Shown: in pieces, positions 26,976 to 35,559 of the stretch
Numbering within the stretch: position 1 is the stretch's first letter
Layout of the letters: every line of letters starts with the position of its first letter
Assembly: GCF_009299835.1 (NCBI RefSeq)
Contig: NZ_VKCZ01000004.1
Span: 232,385-296,384, forward strand
Length of the DNA: 64,000 nucleotides
Origin: Microlunatus speluncae
Lineage (GTDB): Bacteria > Actinomycetota > Actinomycetes > Propionibacteriales > Propionibacteriaceae
Direction of reading: 5' to 3'
Position numbers and translations under genes: made by a program
The notes under the pieces: model-generated
Database searches by the model: none
What the model saw: only the letters and a program-made list of their open reading frames with translations
Told to the model about the DNA's origin: nothing

Positions 26976-27671
26976 TCAGCCGGTGAGCACGACCCGGTCG
27001 GGGCGCGACCGACTCCGGCCCCGCAGGGTCAGCAGGGTCCCGGCGATCCCCGCGGCGAGCCCGAGCAGGCCGGAACCGAACCCGATCAGTCCGGCCAGCG
27101 GCGGGCCGCCGGTGCTGGCCGCGGCGGCCGTACCGACCGGCTCCGAGGCCGACGGTTCCGGCTCGGCGACGGAGCCGGGCTGATCGGAGTCTGGCCGCTC
27201 GGCGGCGGCCGGCTTCAGCACTCCGGTCTCGGTCAGCGCGGCCCGGACCTGCTTCGGGTCGGCGGCCCGGTGCCAGAGCCCGTCACCGAGTTCGCCCGAA
27301 CCCCAGTCGGTCGTGGTCATCGTGTTGATCCAGACCGCGTTGCCGGTCAGATAGATCCGGTCCACCCGCCAGACCGCCATGTCGTGGATCAGCCAGGTCA
27401 GCCGGGTCTCGGCGCCGAAGTCGGATTCGAGCCCGACCGGCGGCGACTCGCCCGGGACGGACTGGTTGATGCCGGCGGCGGTGTTCATGCCGACCAGCCG
27501 GCCCAGCCGCTCGTAGCGGGCGTCGCCGACATAGGCCGCCGCGGTCCGCTGGTTCTGCGGGTTGGAGATCAGCAGGCTGGTCGGCCCGCCGGCCGCGGCG
27601 ACGGACGCCGTGGCCAGGACGCCGCCCAGGGCGAGCAGGATGATCAGGCCGAGCCGGGACAGGATGCGCAT
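26976..27671 (-). CDS. Secreted, membrane-anchored protein, paralogue of the next gene
   Basis: 231 residues: a signal peptide (LGLIILLALGGVLATASVAAA), then GGPTSLLISNPQNQRTAAA and a domain with TRLTWLIHDMAVWRVDRIYL, close to the RVTWLAHDTTIWRIDLIF of its neighbour. A Pro/Glu/Ser-rich linker, one membrane helix (GLIGFGSGLLGLAAGIAGTLL) and a short basic end follow. It should be extracytoplasmic and membrane anchored. The start ATG 27671 has GAAGGGAG before it. The two genes are 2 bp apart. Function unknown; control by the ECF sigma factor at 29.1-29.7 kb is inferred from a shared promoter. Confidence 0.78.
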   Translation of the reverse strand: MRILSRLGLIILLALGGVLATASVAAAGGPTSLLISNPQNQRTAAAYVGDARYERLGRLVGMNTAAGINQSVPGESPPVGLESDFGAETRLTWLIHDMAVWRVDRIYLTGNAVWINTMTTTDWGSGELGDGLWHRAADPKQVRAALTETGVLKPAAAERPDSDQPGSVAEPEPSASEPVGTAAAASTGGPPLAGLIGFGSGLLGLAAGIAGTLLTLRGRSRSRPDRVVLTG

Positions 27672-27694
27672 CGAAACTCCCTTCCTCGGCTGCG

Positions 27695-27721
27695 ATACAC
27701 CGCCGCGCCGGCCAGGGTTCC
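27695..27721 (-). promoter_or_regulatory. ECF-type promoter of the paralogue pair
   Basis: Read on the minus strand: GGAACC (27721-27716), 15 nt, then GTGTA (27700-27696), about 25 bp before ATG 27671. The same GGAACC-N15-GTGTA, with the last 9 spacer bases also identical (GGCGCGGCG), precedes the ECF sigma gene at 29705-29731. GGAAC is the classic ECF -35 element. Confidence 0.7.
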
Positions 27722-27722
27722 G

Positions 27723-28247
27723 TCAGCTCCGGTCGAGATCCGCCTTGGTCAGCACGGAGCGCGTTTCGACCCCGATGTCGGCCAGGGGTCCGGTCTCGCC
27801 GCCTCCGCTTCGATCGATCGCGCAGATCACTACCTCGACTGTCGCGCCGAGCTCACGCAAGGCCTCGGTGGCGTTGCGTACGGCGCCGCCGGTGGTGATC
27901 ACGTCCTCGATCAGGGTGATCTTGGTTCCGGCCACCTCGCCCCCCTCGGCCAGCCGACAGGTGCCGTACGTCTTCGCCTGCTTGCGTACGAACAGCGCGG
28001 GCAGGCCGGTCAGCGAGCTGACCATGGTGGCGATCGGCACCCCGCCGAGCTCGAGCCCGCCGACCAGTTCGGTGTCGGCCGGCAGCAACGGGACCATGGC
28101 CTGCGCGACTCGGCGCAACAGGACAGGCCGAGCCTCGAACAGGTACTTGTCGAAGTATTCCGACACCACCTGGCCGGAGCGCACCGTGAAGGTCCCTTGC
28201 AATCGGCAGACGGAGTCGATCTCACGGGCCAGGGCTGTCCGATCCAC
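27723..28247 (-). CDS. pyrE: Orotate phosphoribosyltransferase
   Basis: 174 residues. The PRPP-binding signature LIEDVITTGGAV lies at about residues 111-122, GGLELGGVPIATMVS near 63 and FVRKQAKTYGT near 87, as in OPRTases. It makes OMP from orotate and PRPP in pyrimidine synthesis. No other pyr gene is near. The 3' end abuts the ECF promoter that drives the next genes. A palindromic repeat lies just upstream of its start. Confidence 0.92.
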   Translation of the reverse strand: MDRTALAREIDSVCRLQGTFTVRSGQVVSEYFDKYLFEARPVLLRRVAQAMVPLLPADTELVGGLELGGVPIATMVSSLTGLPALFVRKQAKTYGTCRLAEGGEVAGTKITLIEDVITTGGAVRNATEALRELGATVEVVICAIDRSGGGETGPLADIGVETRSVLTKADLDRS

Positions 28248-28281
28248 GCGGCAAGACTCTCAGGTCGCGCCCCCCACCATG

Positions 28282-28347
28282 CCGCCGACCCGTCACATCC
28301 GCGCCGACACGCCGCAGAATCGGCCGCGGATGTGACGGGTCGGCGGG
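28282..28347. repeat. SHPRRHAAES-type palindromic repeat, copy A
   Basis: 22-bp perfect arms, CCGCCGACCCGTCACATCCGCG (28282-28303; first half shown is enough to find it) and 28325-28346, enclose a 21-nt loop that can itself pair CCGA/TCGG. It lies between the pyrE start and the anti-sigma-like gene stop, where it could terminate the latter. Copies B (32803) and C (49542) share most of the arms and loop. Confidence 0.8.
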
Positions 28348-28357
28348 TTTGGGGTGG

Positions 28358-29134
28358 TCAGGGGAAGGTGAGGGATTCGGCGAGGGCGATGGCGCGGTCC
28401 TGGTTGAAGGATCCTTCTAGGCGTACGGTCACCGGGCGACCGGGGCCGGCCGGGTAGGCCTCGTAGGCCAGCGTCGGGCCGGAGAGCCGAGCCTCGTCGG
28501 TGTGCTCGACGCCGTCGGGATCGACGTAGCTGATCGTGTGCGGGTCGGGCAGCCAGACGGCCAGGTTGCCGTCGACCTCGACCCGGATCAGCCGATCCCA
28601 GTTGCGCTTGACGAACATGATCAAACTGCCGTCGAACTGGCTCAACAGCACCGGCCCGGCAGCGGTAGCGAACTCCAGCTCGACCAGCCGCCGGTCCGCC
28701 GACACCGCCACCCGGGTGGGCGGTCCGAGATCCGTCGGCAGGCCGATCGGGAAGTCGATCATGGTCCGGGCCTGGTCGACTGTCGCCACCTCGATCATCA
28801 CCGGTCCGCCCGGCGAGACCGGCCGGACGGTGCCGCCCGGGGCCGGCGCGGACTGGAACACGATGCCGCCGACCCGGAGCCATTCGATCACCGCAGCACG
28901 CACGGGGGAGGCGAGCAGCAGCCCGGCGATCAAGGCGGCGATGATCACCGCGACCAGCCGCCGCCGCGCCTTCGCGTCGAGCACCAGCCGGCGCAGGAAC
29001 CGCCGCGCCGGATGGGGACGCCGGACCGGCAGTCGGGCCAGCACCCGCATCGCCAGGTCGTCGGGCACCGGATCGACGGTCAGGGTCCGGCCCAGGGCGC
29101 GCAGCTCGGCCTCGAGTTCATGATCATCAGTCAT
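28358..29134 (-). CDS. Probable membrane anti-sigma factor
   Basis: 258 residues. A hydrophilic, charged amino domain of about 55 residues (ELEAELRALGRTL, DLAMRVLARLP) is followed by one membrane helix (LVAVIIAALIAGLLLASPV). An extracytoplasmic beta-rich domain of about 170 residues contains DFPIGLPTDLGPPTRV and QFDGSLIMFVKRNWDR. The gene overlaps the ECF sigma gene by 8 bp, the usual arrangement for a sigma/anti-sigma pair. The sequence does not show a zinc-binding HxxxCxxC motif, so it would not be a ZAS-type protein. Role inferred from topology and context. Confidence 0.7.
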   Translation of the reverse strand: MTDDHELEAELRALGRTLTVDPVPDDLAMRVLARLPVRRPHPARRFLRRLVLDAKARRRLVAVIIAALIAGLLLASPVRAAVIEWLRVGGIVFQSAPAPGGTVRPVSPGGPVMIEVATVDQARTMIDFPIGLPTDLGPPTRVAVSADRRLVELEFATAAGPVLLSQFDGSLIMFVKRNWDRLIRVEVDGNLAVWLPDPHTISYVDPDGVEHTDEARLSGPTLAYEAYPAGPGRPVTVRLEGSFNQDRAIALAESLTFP

Positions 29135-29699
29135 CGTCGCTCACCTCCCCACCGCTCGGGTCGGCGTCGGCGCGGAGCTGTCGCAGCGCTCGGGACAACC
29201 GCGACTTGACCGTGCCCAGCGGCAGCCGCAGACAGGCGGCGGTCTCGGCCTCGGACAGCTCCAGCAGATAACGGCAGGTCACCACCGCCCGCATCGGCTC
29301 CGGCAGCCGGTCCAGGGCCGCGGCCAGGGTCTCGGCCCGGACGGCGGTGAGGACGGCGGCCTCGGCACCGGGATCGGTCTCCGGCCGGCCGGACCACCAG
29401 CGGCGTTCCCGCTGCTCCCGCCGGCTCCGGCCGCGGTGCAGGTTCCGGGTTTCGTTGATCACGATCCGCAGCAGCCAGGGCCGGAACTCAGCGCCGGGCC
29501 GAAACCGCGGCATCGCCCGGAACGCCTTCACGAACGCCTCCTGGACCACGTCGTCGGCATCGGATCCGGCACCCCACAGCACTGCGGCCCGCTTGGCCGT
29601 GGGCGCGTGCAGCCGCACCAGGTCGGCGAACGCCGTACGGTCACCGACCGGGTCGGTCTGCTCCGGCCCGCTGGCTATCGCCCACCTCCTCCCACTCAC
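29127..29699 (-). CDS. ECF RNA polymerase sigma factor
   Basis: 190 residues. Sigma-2 (LVRLHAPTAKRAAVLWGAGSDADDVVQEAFVKAFRAM) with FRPWLLRIVINETRNLHRGRSRR, and sigma-4 (LDRLPEPMRAVVTCRYLLELSEAETAACLRLPLGTVKSRLSRAL), are complete. The GTG at 29699 falls where transcription should begin from the GGAACC-N15-GTGTA promoter, so the mRNA is probably leaderless. No Shine-Dalgarno is seen. The same promoter motif lies before the secreted paralogue pair, suggesting autoregulation plus control of those genes. It is coupled to the anti-sigma-like gene. Confidence 0.88.
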   Translation of the reverse strand: MSGRRWAIASGPEQTDPVGDRTAFADLVRLHAPTAKRAAVLWGAGSDADDVVQEAFVKAFRAMPRFRPGAEFRPWLLRIVINETRNLHRGRSRREQRERRWWSGRPETDPGAEAAVLTAVRAETLAAALDRLPEPMRAVVTCRYLLELSEAETAACLRLPLGTVKSRLSRALRQLRADADPSGGEVSDDD

Positions 29700-29704
29700 C
29701 GGCA

Positions 29705-29731
29705 CTACACCGCCGCGCCGATGGTGGTTCC
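29705..29731 (-). promoter_or_regulatory. ECF-type promoter of the sigma gene
   Basis: Minus-strand GGAACC (29731-29726), 15 nt, GTGTA (29710-29706), 7 bp before the GTG start at 29699. Matches the promoter at 27695-27721 in both elements, spacing and the adjoining GGCGCGGCG. Confidence 0.7.
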
Positions 29732-29740
29732 CTCCTGCGG

Positions 29741-30772
29741 CTAGCCGGTCTTCCCCCGGAGCGGCCGCGGCGGGCCGGTGCTGCCGCGTTCGGTCAGCGT
29801 CGGCGTCGAGTCCAGGTAGGCGCCGGAGGCGTTGCCCTCGATGGTCTCGAACATCCGGCGGGCGGCATGCGCTCCGTACGCCATCACGTCGTGGCTCATC
29901 GCCGACAGCGCGGGATGGGTGACCTGGCACAGCGCCGAGTCGTCCCAGGCGAGCAGCGAGACCTCGTCCGGCACGGTCACGCCCAGCTCGTGGCAGGTGG
30001 AGAGCCCGGCGACGGCCATGATGTCGTTGTCGTAGACGATCGCGGTCGGCGGATCGTCGGCCATCATCAGTTCGCGGGTCGCGGTCCGGCCGGCCTCGGC
30101 CGAGAAGTCGGACGGGGCGATGACGTAGTCGACCCCGGCCTGCTTGGCCGCAGTCGTGAAGGCACGGGCGCGGATCTCCACCTGGCCGTGGTCGGCCGTC
30201 CCCGACACCCGCGCGATCCGCCGATGCCCCAGCCCGACCAGGTAGTCCACCGCGTTGGTCATCGCGGTCGCGTCGTCGGTCCAGACGCAGGGGAACGTGC
30301 CGGCGCGGGACGGATCGGCGATGCAGAGCACCGGCAGGTCGAGCCGGTTCAGCAGTGGGATCCGCGGATCCTCCAGCCTCAGGTCGACGATGATCACCCC
30401 GTCCACCCGGCGCTCGGAGTTCCATTTCCGGTAGGTGTCCAGCTCGGCGTTCATGTCGGCCGTCACCTGCAGCAGCAGCGCGTACGACCGCTCGGACAGG
30501 ACACTCTCGATGCCGGAGATGAGTTCCATGAAGAACGGCTCGCTGCCCAGCACCCGCGGATTCCGGGTGAGCACCAGCCCGAACGCCTCGGTGCGGGAGC
30601 CGGACAGCATCCGCGCCGTCCAGTTCGGGGCCCAGCCGAGCTCCCGGGCCACGGTGAGGATGCGTTCCCGGGTTTCGGCCGAGACCCCGGGTCGGCCGTT
30701 GAGGGCGTACGAGACGGCTCCCTTGGACACGCCGCATCGGCGAGCGATCTCGTTGATCGTGATCCTGGGCAC
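29741..30772 (-). CDS. LacI-family transcriptional regulator
   Basis: 343 residues. The LacI helix-turn-helix ITINEIARRCGVSKGAVSYALNGRPGVSAETRERIL spans 4-40, with the hinge helix near LSGSRTEAFGLVL. A sugar-binding periplasmic-type domain follows (VDGVIIVDLRLEDPRIPLLNRLDLPV, GHRRIARVSG, AIVYDNDIMAVAG, VSLLAWDDS). The GTG start is preceded by AGGAGGTGGGG. It is divergent from the sugar isomerase/dehydrogenase pair and the GAACCGGTTC palindrome lies between them, so it most likely represses that operon. Ligand unknown. Confidence 0.9.
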   Translation of the reverse strand: MPRITINEIARRCGVSKGAVSYALNGRPGVSAETRERILTVARELGWAPNWTARMLSGSRTEAFGLVLTRNPRVLGSEPFFMELISGIESVLSERSYALLLQVTADMNAELDTYRKWNSERRVDGVIIVDLRLEDPRIPLLNRLDLPVLCIADPSRAGTFPCVWTDDATAMTNAVDYLVGLGHRRIARVSGTADHGQVEIRARAFTTAAKQAGVDYVIAPSDFSAEAGRTATRELMMADDPPTAIVYDNDIMAVAGLSTCHELGVTVPDEVSLLAWDDSALCQVTHPALSAMSHDVMAYGAHAARRMFETIEGNASGAYLDSTPTLTERGSTGPPRPLRGKTG

Positions 30773-30822
30773 CCCCCACCTCCTCGTGTCCGGGCGTCCG
30801 TGTGAGGAGACGCTACTGCAAT

Positions 30823-30842
30823 CTACTGAACCGGTTCGTTAG
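30823..30842. promoter_or_regulatory. Probable LacI-type operator
   Basis: CTACTGAACCGGTTCGTTAG contains the perfect core GAACCGGTTC, and the outer positions match in 8 of 10. It has the central CG typical of LacI-family sites and is in the 171-bp gap between the LacI gene and the divergent sugar operon. Confidence 0.65.
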
Positions 30843-30943
30843 AGTCATCACCCATGACGGGGATGCGAGGTAGCGCCGTGCCGGACCAACCCGGCGCCGC
30901 AACCGCATCCCACCCCAATCCACCACGGTGACAAGGAGCTTCC

Positions 30944-31687
30944 ATGTCTCATCCGACAGGTCTGTCGGTGCAGCTCTATACAGTGCGGAACGCGCTGGCC
31001 GAGGACTTCGACGGCACGCTGGCGAAGGTCGCCGGCTTCGGCTACACCCAGGTCGAGCCGTTCTCGTTCACCAATTTCGCCGACGAGCTGCGCGCCGGGT
31101 TGAGCAAGCACAACCTGGCGGCCCCGTCGACCCACGTCGGCCTGCTCAGCGGTGACCAGGAGGAGATCTTCGCCCTGGCGAAGGAACTCGGCACGACGCT
31201 GGTGATCGATCCGCACACCGATCGCGCGCGCTGGCAGTCCGCCGATGACATCAAGCAGATCGCGGCCGAGCTCAACGCGGCGGCGGAGAAGGCGGCGGCG
31301 CACGGCCTGACCGTCGGCTACCACAACCACGCGTTCGAGCTGGAGTCGGTGATCGACGGCCGGCACGGGCTGGAGATCCTGGCCGACAACCTGGCGCCGG
31401 AGGTCGTGCTCGAGGTCGACACCTACTGGGCGCTGGTCGGCGGCGCCGACGTGATCGCGCTGCTCGGCCGGCTCGGCTCGCGGGTGGCGGCGCTGCACGT
31501 CAAGGACGGCGACGGCACCTCGGACAACAAGAAGCAGACCGCGGTCGGCGCCGGCGTCGTCCCGGTCTGGGACTACATCGGGGTCGCGCCGGAAGCGCTC
31601 CGGGTGGTCGAGCTCGACGACAGCGAAGGCGACCTGGTGCAGGCCGTCGGCGACAGCTACTCGTACCTCAACGCAGGAAAGGCCTGA
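30944..31687 (+). CDS. Sugar phosphate isomerase/epimerase (TIM barrel)
   Basis: 247 residues of the AP-endonuclease-2-like TIM barrel family. LSVQLYTVRNALAEDFDGTLAKVAGFGYTQVE opens the protein. The metal-binding pattern is spread over YHNHAFE (about 126), LEVDTYWALVGG (about 154), ALHVKDGD (about 182) and a late VVELDDSEGD. AAGGAG precedes the ATG. It lies 4 bp upstream of a Gfo/Idh/MocA gene, a frequent pairing in cyclitol and keto-sugar degradation. The exact reaction cannot be read from sequence. Confidence 0.85.
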   Translation: MSHPTGLSVQLYTVRNALAEDFDGTLAKVAGFGYTQVEPFSFTNFADELRAGLSKHNLAAPSTHVGLLSGDQEEIFALAKELGTTLVIDPHTDRARWQSADDIKQIAAELNAAAEKAAAHGLTVGYHNHAFELESVIDGRHGLEILADNLAPEVVLEVDTYWALVGGADVIALLGRLGSRVAALHVKDGDGTSDNKKQTAVGAGVVPVWDYIGVAPEALRVVELDDSEGDLVQAVGDSYSYLNAGKA

Positions 31688-31691
31688 TCCC

Positions 31692-32801
31692 ATGGCACAG
31701 AAGCGCACCGGTCCGGTCGGCGTCGGCATCATCGGCGCGGGTGTCATCAGCGGCACCTATCTGGACAATCTGAAGAGTTTCCCCGACGTCGAGGTGCTGG
31801 CCGTCGCCGACATCCTGACCGACAAGGCGAAGGCCAAGGCGGAGGAGAAGGGCATCGCCGCCGCCGGCGACAACTCGGTCGTCCTCGATCATCCTGACGT
31901 CGAGCTGGTGATCAACCTGACCACCCCGGACGCGCACGCCGAGGTGGCGCAGTCGGCGGTCGCGGCCGGCAAACACGTCTGGAACGAGAAGCCGCTGACC
32001 CTCGACCGGTCCTCCGGCCAGGCCCTGCTGAAGGCGGCCGAGGAGAAGGGTGTGCGGGTCGGTTGCGCGCCGGACACGTTCCTCGGGGCGGGCCTGCAGG
32101 CGACCTTCAAGGCACTCCAGGACGGAGTGATCGGTACGCCGTTGAGCGGCCTGATCCTGTTCCAGAGCCCGGGCCCGGAGTCCTGGCACCCGAACCCGGC
32201 CTTCCTGTTCCAGGAGGGGGCGGGCCCGCTGTTCGACATCGGCCCCTACTACCTGACCGCGTCGGTGCAGTCGTTCGGCCCGGCCGAGTCGGTCGCCGCG
32301 ATCGGCTCCAAAGCCAAGGCCAAGCGCGTGATCGGGTCCGGTCCGTTGGCCGGCCAGGAGTTCGACGTCACCGTGCCGAGCCAGACCGCCGGTCTGATCC
32401 GGTTCGAGGGCGGACAGTCGCTGACCGCGATCTTCAGCTTCGACTCGCCGCAGCCGCGGACGCTGCTGGAGATCACCGGCACCGAGGCCACCCTGCTGGT
32501 CCCGGATCCGAACACCTTCCACGGCGACATCCAGATCAGGAAGACCGGCTCCGACGACTGGGAGACGATCGGCACGACGACCGAGAGGTCCAGCCGCGGC
32601 ACCGGTGCCCTCGACCTGGCCCGAGCCATCCGCGAGGACCGCCCGCACCGCGCCCAGGGCGCCCTGGCCTACCACGTCCTGGACATCATGGTCTCGATGG
32701 CCGAGTCCGGCGAGCAGGGCGAGTTCGTCAAGGTGGACAGCACCGTAGAACCCGCCGCCCTCCTCCCCGAGGACTGGGACCCCAAGGCGAAGACCCTCTA
32801 A
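31692..32801 (+). CDS. Gfo/Idh/MocA-family oxidoreductase
   Basis: 369 residues. The NAD(P)-binding motif VGIIGAGVISGTYLDNLKSFPDVEVLAVAD is at about 9-38, and the family catalytic EKP is in VWNEKPLTLDRSSG near 98. The carboxy-terminal dimerisation domain has DIGPYYLTASVQSFGP near 183. It probably oxidises a sugar or cyclitol, with the isomerase gene directly upstream. A palindromic repeat starts 2 bp after the stop and could end the transcript. Confidence 0.88.
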   Translation: MAQKRTGPVGVGIIGAGVISGTYLDNLKSFPDVEVLAVADILTDKAKAKAEEKGIAAAGDNSVVLDHPDVELVINLTTPDAHAEVAQSAVAAGKHVWNEKPLTLDRSSGQALLKAAEEKGVRVGCAPDTFLGAGLQATFKALQDGVIGTPLSGLILFQSPGPESWHPNPAFLFQEGAGPLFDIGPYYLTASVQSFGPAESVAAIGSKAKAKRVIGSGPLAGQEFDVTVPSQTAGLIRFEGGQSLTAIFSFDSPQPRTLLEITGTEATLLVPDPNTFHGDIQIRKTGSDDWETIGTTTERSSRGTGALDLARAIREDRPHRAQGALAYHVLDIMVSMAESGEQGEFVKVDSTVEPAALLPEDWDPKAKTL

Positions 32802-32802
32802 A

Positions 32803-32870
32803 CCCGCCGAGCCGTCACATCCGCGGCCGTTTGTGCGGCGTGTTGCAGCGGATGTGACGGCTCGATCGGC
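32803..32870. repeat. SHPRRHAAES-type palindromic repeat, copy B (inverted)
   Basis: CGAGCCGTCACATCCGC (32808-32824) pairs exactly with 32848-32864. Read on the minus strand it aligns with copies A and C through the arms and the loop element ACACGCCGCA. It immediately follows the oxidoreductase stop. Confidence 0.78.
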
Positions 32871-32925
32871 CTGTCGGAGGTTCCGGGGCGAGGTGACCCG
32901 TGCGGTCGTGGAACGGACCTGAGAC

Positions 32926-35487
32926 TCAGCGGGTGATCAGGTCGTTGACCGAGCGGAGCACCGGGATCGTGGTGAGGGCGGCCTCGTCCAGCGGCGCGGG
33001 CGCGGTGATCACGAACGTGTGCGACTGACCGGCGATCAGGGTGACCAGGCCGCTGTCGACCCGGGCGGCCGGGTCGAGCCGGTCCGGGAACAGGGCCAGG
33101 TCCTTGATCAACGCCTCCGCGGTCACCGTCACCCGCTGGCTGCCGCCGGCGGCGCTGACCGTGACGGTCGCGGCGTCGGTGGGGGAGTGCACCCGGAGAC
33201 CGGTGTCCTCGACGAAATACCAGTACGCGGGCGCGGAGTCGCCGGTCTCGACCACCAGGAACTCGGCCGACGGGTCGCCGGCTGCCAGCAGTTCGGCGGC
33301 CAGGTCGATGGTGATCGCCGACCGCGGCCCGGCCTCGAAGTCCGTCGTCTGATCGGCGAGGACCTCGCTACCGATGCCGGTGCCGCGGCGAGTGATCAGC
33401 AGCGTGCCGGTCCAGGGCCGGTCGGTGTCGTTGTGGATGATCACCGCCGGCTTCTGATCACCGATCGGGCTCAGATCGTGCGGGCCGGGCGGCGCCGGCC
33501 GCGGCTGGACGGTGACGAACCGATCGGCGTACACGGCCTTGAGCGCATGCCAGAGCGGCTTGCGGATCCCGGTCGAATCGACCGCGGCCCAGGAGATCAC
33601 CGGCCACTGGTCGTTGAGCTGCCAGACCACCGTCCCGGTGTTCAACGGATACAGGCTGCGGAAGTGGGCGATCCCGAACGCGACCGCGCGGGCCTGGTTG
33701 AGCTGCGTCGACCAGTGCCAGTCGTCGGCGTCGAACGGATCGTCCCGCCACTGCGGCAGATGATCACCGAGGCCGAGCTCGAGCTTGAGATTGCCGTTCG
33801 CGGCCTTTTGATGCACCAGCGTCTGCGGGCTGTCCGGCGTCAGTGGTTGATCATGGACGACCGAGTGCAGGGTGGACCAGGCCGGCGGCCCCTGGAAGCC
33901 GAACTCGGAGACGAACCGGGCCGGGTAGTCGCGGTAGTGCCGATAATCCACCCGGTTCCAGACGTCCCAGATGTGCGTCGTCCCGTGCCGGTAGTCGTTC
34001 GGGTAGTGGTAGTCGGCGTAGGAGTACGGGCTGCCCGGCGAGTACGGCGTGCGCGGGTCGAGCTCGGCCACCAGGGCCGGCAGCAGCTCCCGGTAGTAGC
34101 CGTCGCCCCAGGTCCGGTCGCCCAGCTTGGCGCGCCAACCCCAATCGACCCAGCCCCAGATGTTCTCGTTGTTACCGTTCCACAGGGCGAGGCTGGCGTG
34201 CCCGCTGAGCCGGGTGATCGCCTCCCGGGCCTCCGCCGCCACCTCGCTCGCCAATGGTTCCTCCTCGGCGTACGCGGCGCAGGCGAACAGGAAATCCTGC
34301 CAGACAAGGATTCCCAGCTCGTCGCACAGGCCGTAGAACTCCTCGCTCTCATAGATCCCGCCGCCCCAGACCCGGAGCAGGTTCATCCCGGCGTCGAGGG
34401 CGTCCATGATCGACGCGCGATAGGTCTCCCGGCTCAGCCGGGTGATCAAGGCGTCGTCCGGGATCCAGTTGGCGCCCTTGGCGTAGACCCGGGTGCCGTT
34501 GACCAAGATCACGAATTCGCTGCCGGAGCGGTCCGGCGCGGTGCTCAGTTCGACGGTACGGAAGCCGACCCGGCCGTGCCATTGCTGCCGCGGCCGGTCG
34601 CCGTCACCGAGCGTGATCAGCACCGGATAAAGGATCTGATCACCGTAGCCGGCGGGCCACCAGAGCTCGGCCTCCGGCACGTCGACGGTGATCATCGCCG
34701 AGGCCTGGCCGGCCGCCACGGACTGCTCGACCCGGCGACCGGAGATCTCTGCCGCGAGCCGGCTGGAGCCGGTCGCCCCCTCGGTCCAGACGAGGTCGAC
34801 CTGGGCCTGCAGCGTCTTGTCGCCGTCGTTTACCAGCGCCAGCGGACGCACGGCCGCGATCCGGACCTGACTCCAGGACTCGATCCCGATCGATCGCCAG
34901 ATGCCGACGCCGGCCAGGTCCGGGCCCCAGTCCCAGCCGTAGCCGCTCGCCGCCTTGCGGATCGCGTTGTACGGATGGGGATAGGCGCGTGGCCGCTCGC
35001 CGAGCTCGGCCTCGAGCCGGACGGCCGCGGTCGCCGGGCCCTCGAAGTCGATCACCAGCTCGTTGTCACCGTCGCGGAGCAGTTCGGTGACGTCGAACCG
35101 GTAGCCGCGGTGCTGGTTGGCGGTCCGGCCGAGCTCGGTGCCGTTGAGTCGAAGCACGGCCACGGTGTCCAGCCCGTCGGCGACCAGCTCGTGCCGGCGG
35201 TGATCATCGGCGGGCCGGTCGAACGCGAAGGTGGCGCGGTAGGTCCAGTCGGTGCGGCCGATCCAGGCCAGCCGGGACTCGTTGTCCCCGTCGAACGGGT
35301 CCGGGATGCGGTCGGCGGCGAGCAGATCGGCATACACCTCGCCCGGCACGGTCGCCGGGACGGTGCTGTCGGTGAGGTCGGACCACGGCTCGGGCAGTCC
35401 GGTGGTCGCGGTGGTCAGGGTCCAGGGGATCCCGGCGGCGGTGCCGAGGTCCGTACGGCGCAGCTGTGAGGGCGTCGGGTCGTTCAT
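32926..35487 (-). CDS. Glycoside hydrolase family 2 beta-mannosidase
   Basis: 853 residues with no signal peptide, so it should be cytoplasmic. The amino-terminal jelly roll (PATVPGEVYADLLAADRIPDPF) is followed by immunoglobulin-like domains and a TIM barrel. The general acid is in ALWNGNNENIWGW (about residue 440) and the nucleophile is in FVSEFGFQGPP (about 530); both are the family 2 catalytic glutamates. NLLRVWGGGIYES near 365 and WDWGPDLAGVGIWR near 170 are typical of beta-mannosidases. Length is normal. It is not in an obvious operon but neighbours the LacI-controlled sugar genes. Confidence 0.92.
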   Translation of the reverse strand: MNDPTPSQLRRTDLGTAAGIPWTLTTATTGLPEPWSDLTDSTVPATVPGEVYADLLAADRIPDPFDGDNESRLAWIGRTDWTYRATFAFDRPADDHRRHELVADGLDTVAVLRLNGTELGRTANQHRGYRFDVTELLRDGDNELVIDFEGPATAAVRLEAELGERPRAYPHPYNAIRKAASGYGWDWGPDLAGVGIWRSIGIESWSQVRIAAVRPLALVNDGDKTLQAQVDLVWTEGATGSSRLAAEISGRRVEQSVAAGQASAMITVDVPEAELWWPAGYGDQILYPVLITLGDGDRPRQQWHGRVGFRTVELSTAPDRSGSEFVILVNGTRVYAKGANWIPDDALITRLSRETYRASIMDALDAGMNLLRVWGGGIYESEEFYGLCDELGILVWQDFLFACAAYAEEEPLASEVAAEAREAITRLSGHASLALWNGNNENIWGWVDWGWRAKLGDRTWGDGYYRELLPALVAELDPRTPYSPGSPYSYADYHYPNDYRHGTTHIWDVWNRVDYRHYRDYPARFVSEFGFQGPPAWSTLHSVVHDQPLTPDSPQTLVHQKAANGNLKLELGLGDHLPQWRDDPFDADDWHWSTQLNQARAVAFGIAHFRSLYPLNTGTVVWQLNDQWPVISWAAVDSTGIRKPLWHALKAVYADRFVTVQPRPAPPGPHDLSPIGDQKPAVIIHNDTDRPWTGTLLITRRGTGIGSEVLADQTTDFEAGPRSAITIDLAAELLAAGDPSAEFLVVETGDSAPAYWYFVEDTGLRVHSPTDAATVTVSAAGGSQRVTVTAEALIKDLALFPDRLDPAARVDSGLVTLIAGQSHTFVITAPAPLDEAALTTIPVLRSVNDLITR

Positions 35488-35559
35488 CCGATCGACGGTA
35501 CGTGAATTGCACGGTCAAGAATTCACCGACCCCGGATTGCGCTGCCGTGCTAGCTTTTC

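Noticed and set aside
33019..35469. Plus-strand frame of about 816 codons over the beta-mannosidase
   Set aside because: Shadow of the GH2 gene, whose catalytic motifs are intact on the minus strand.
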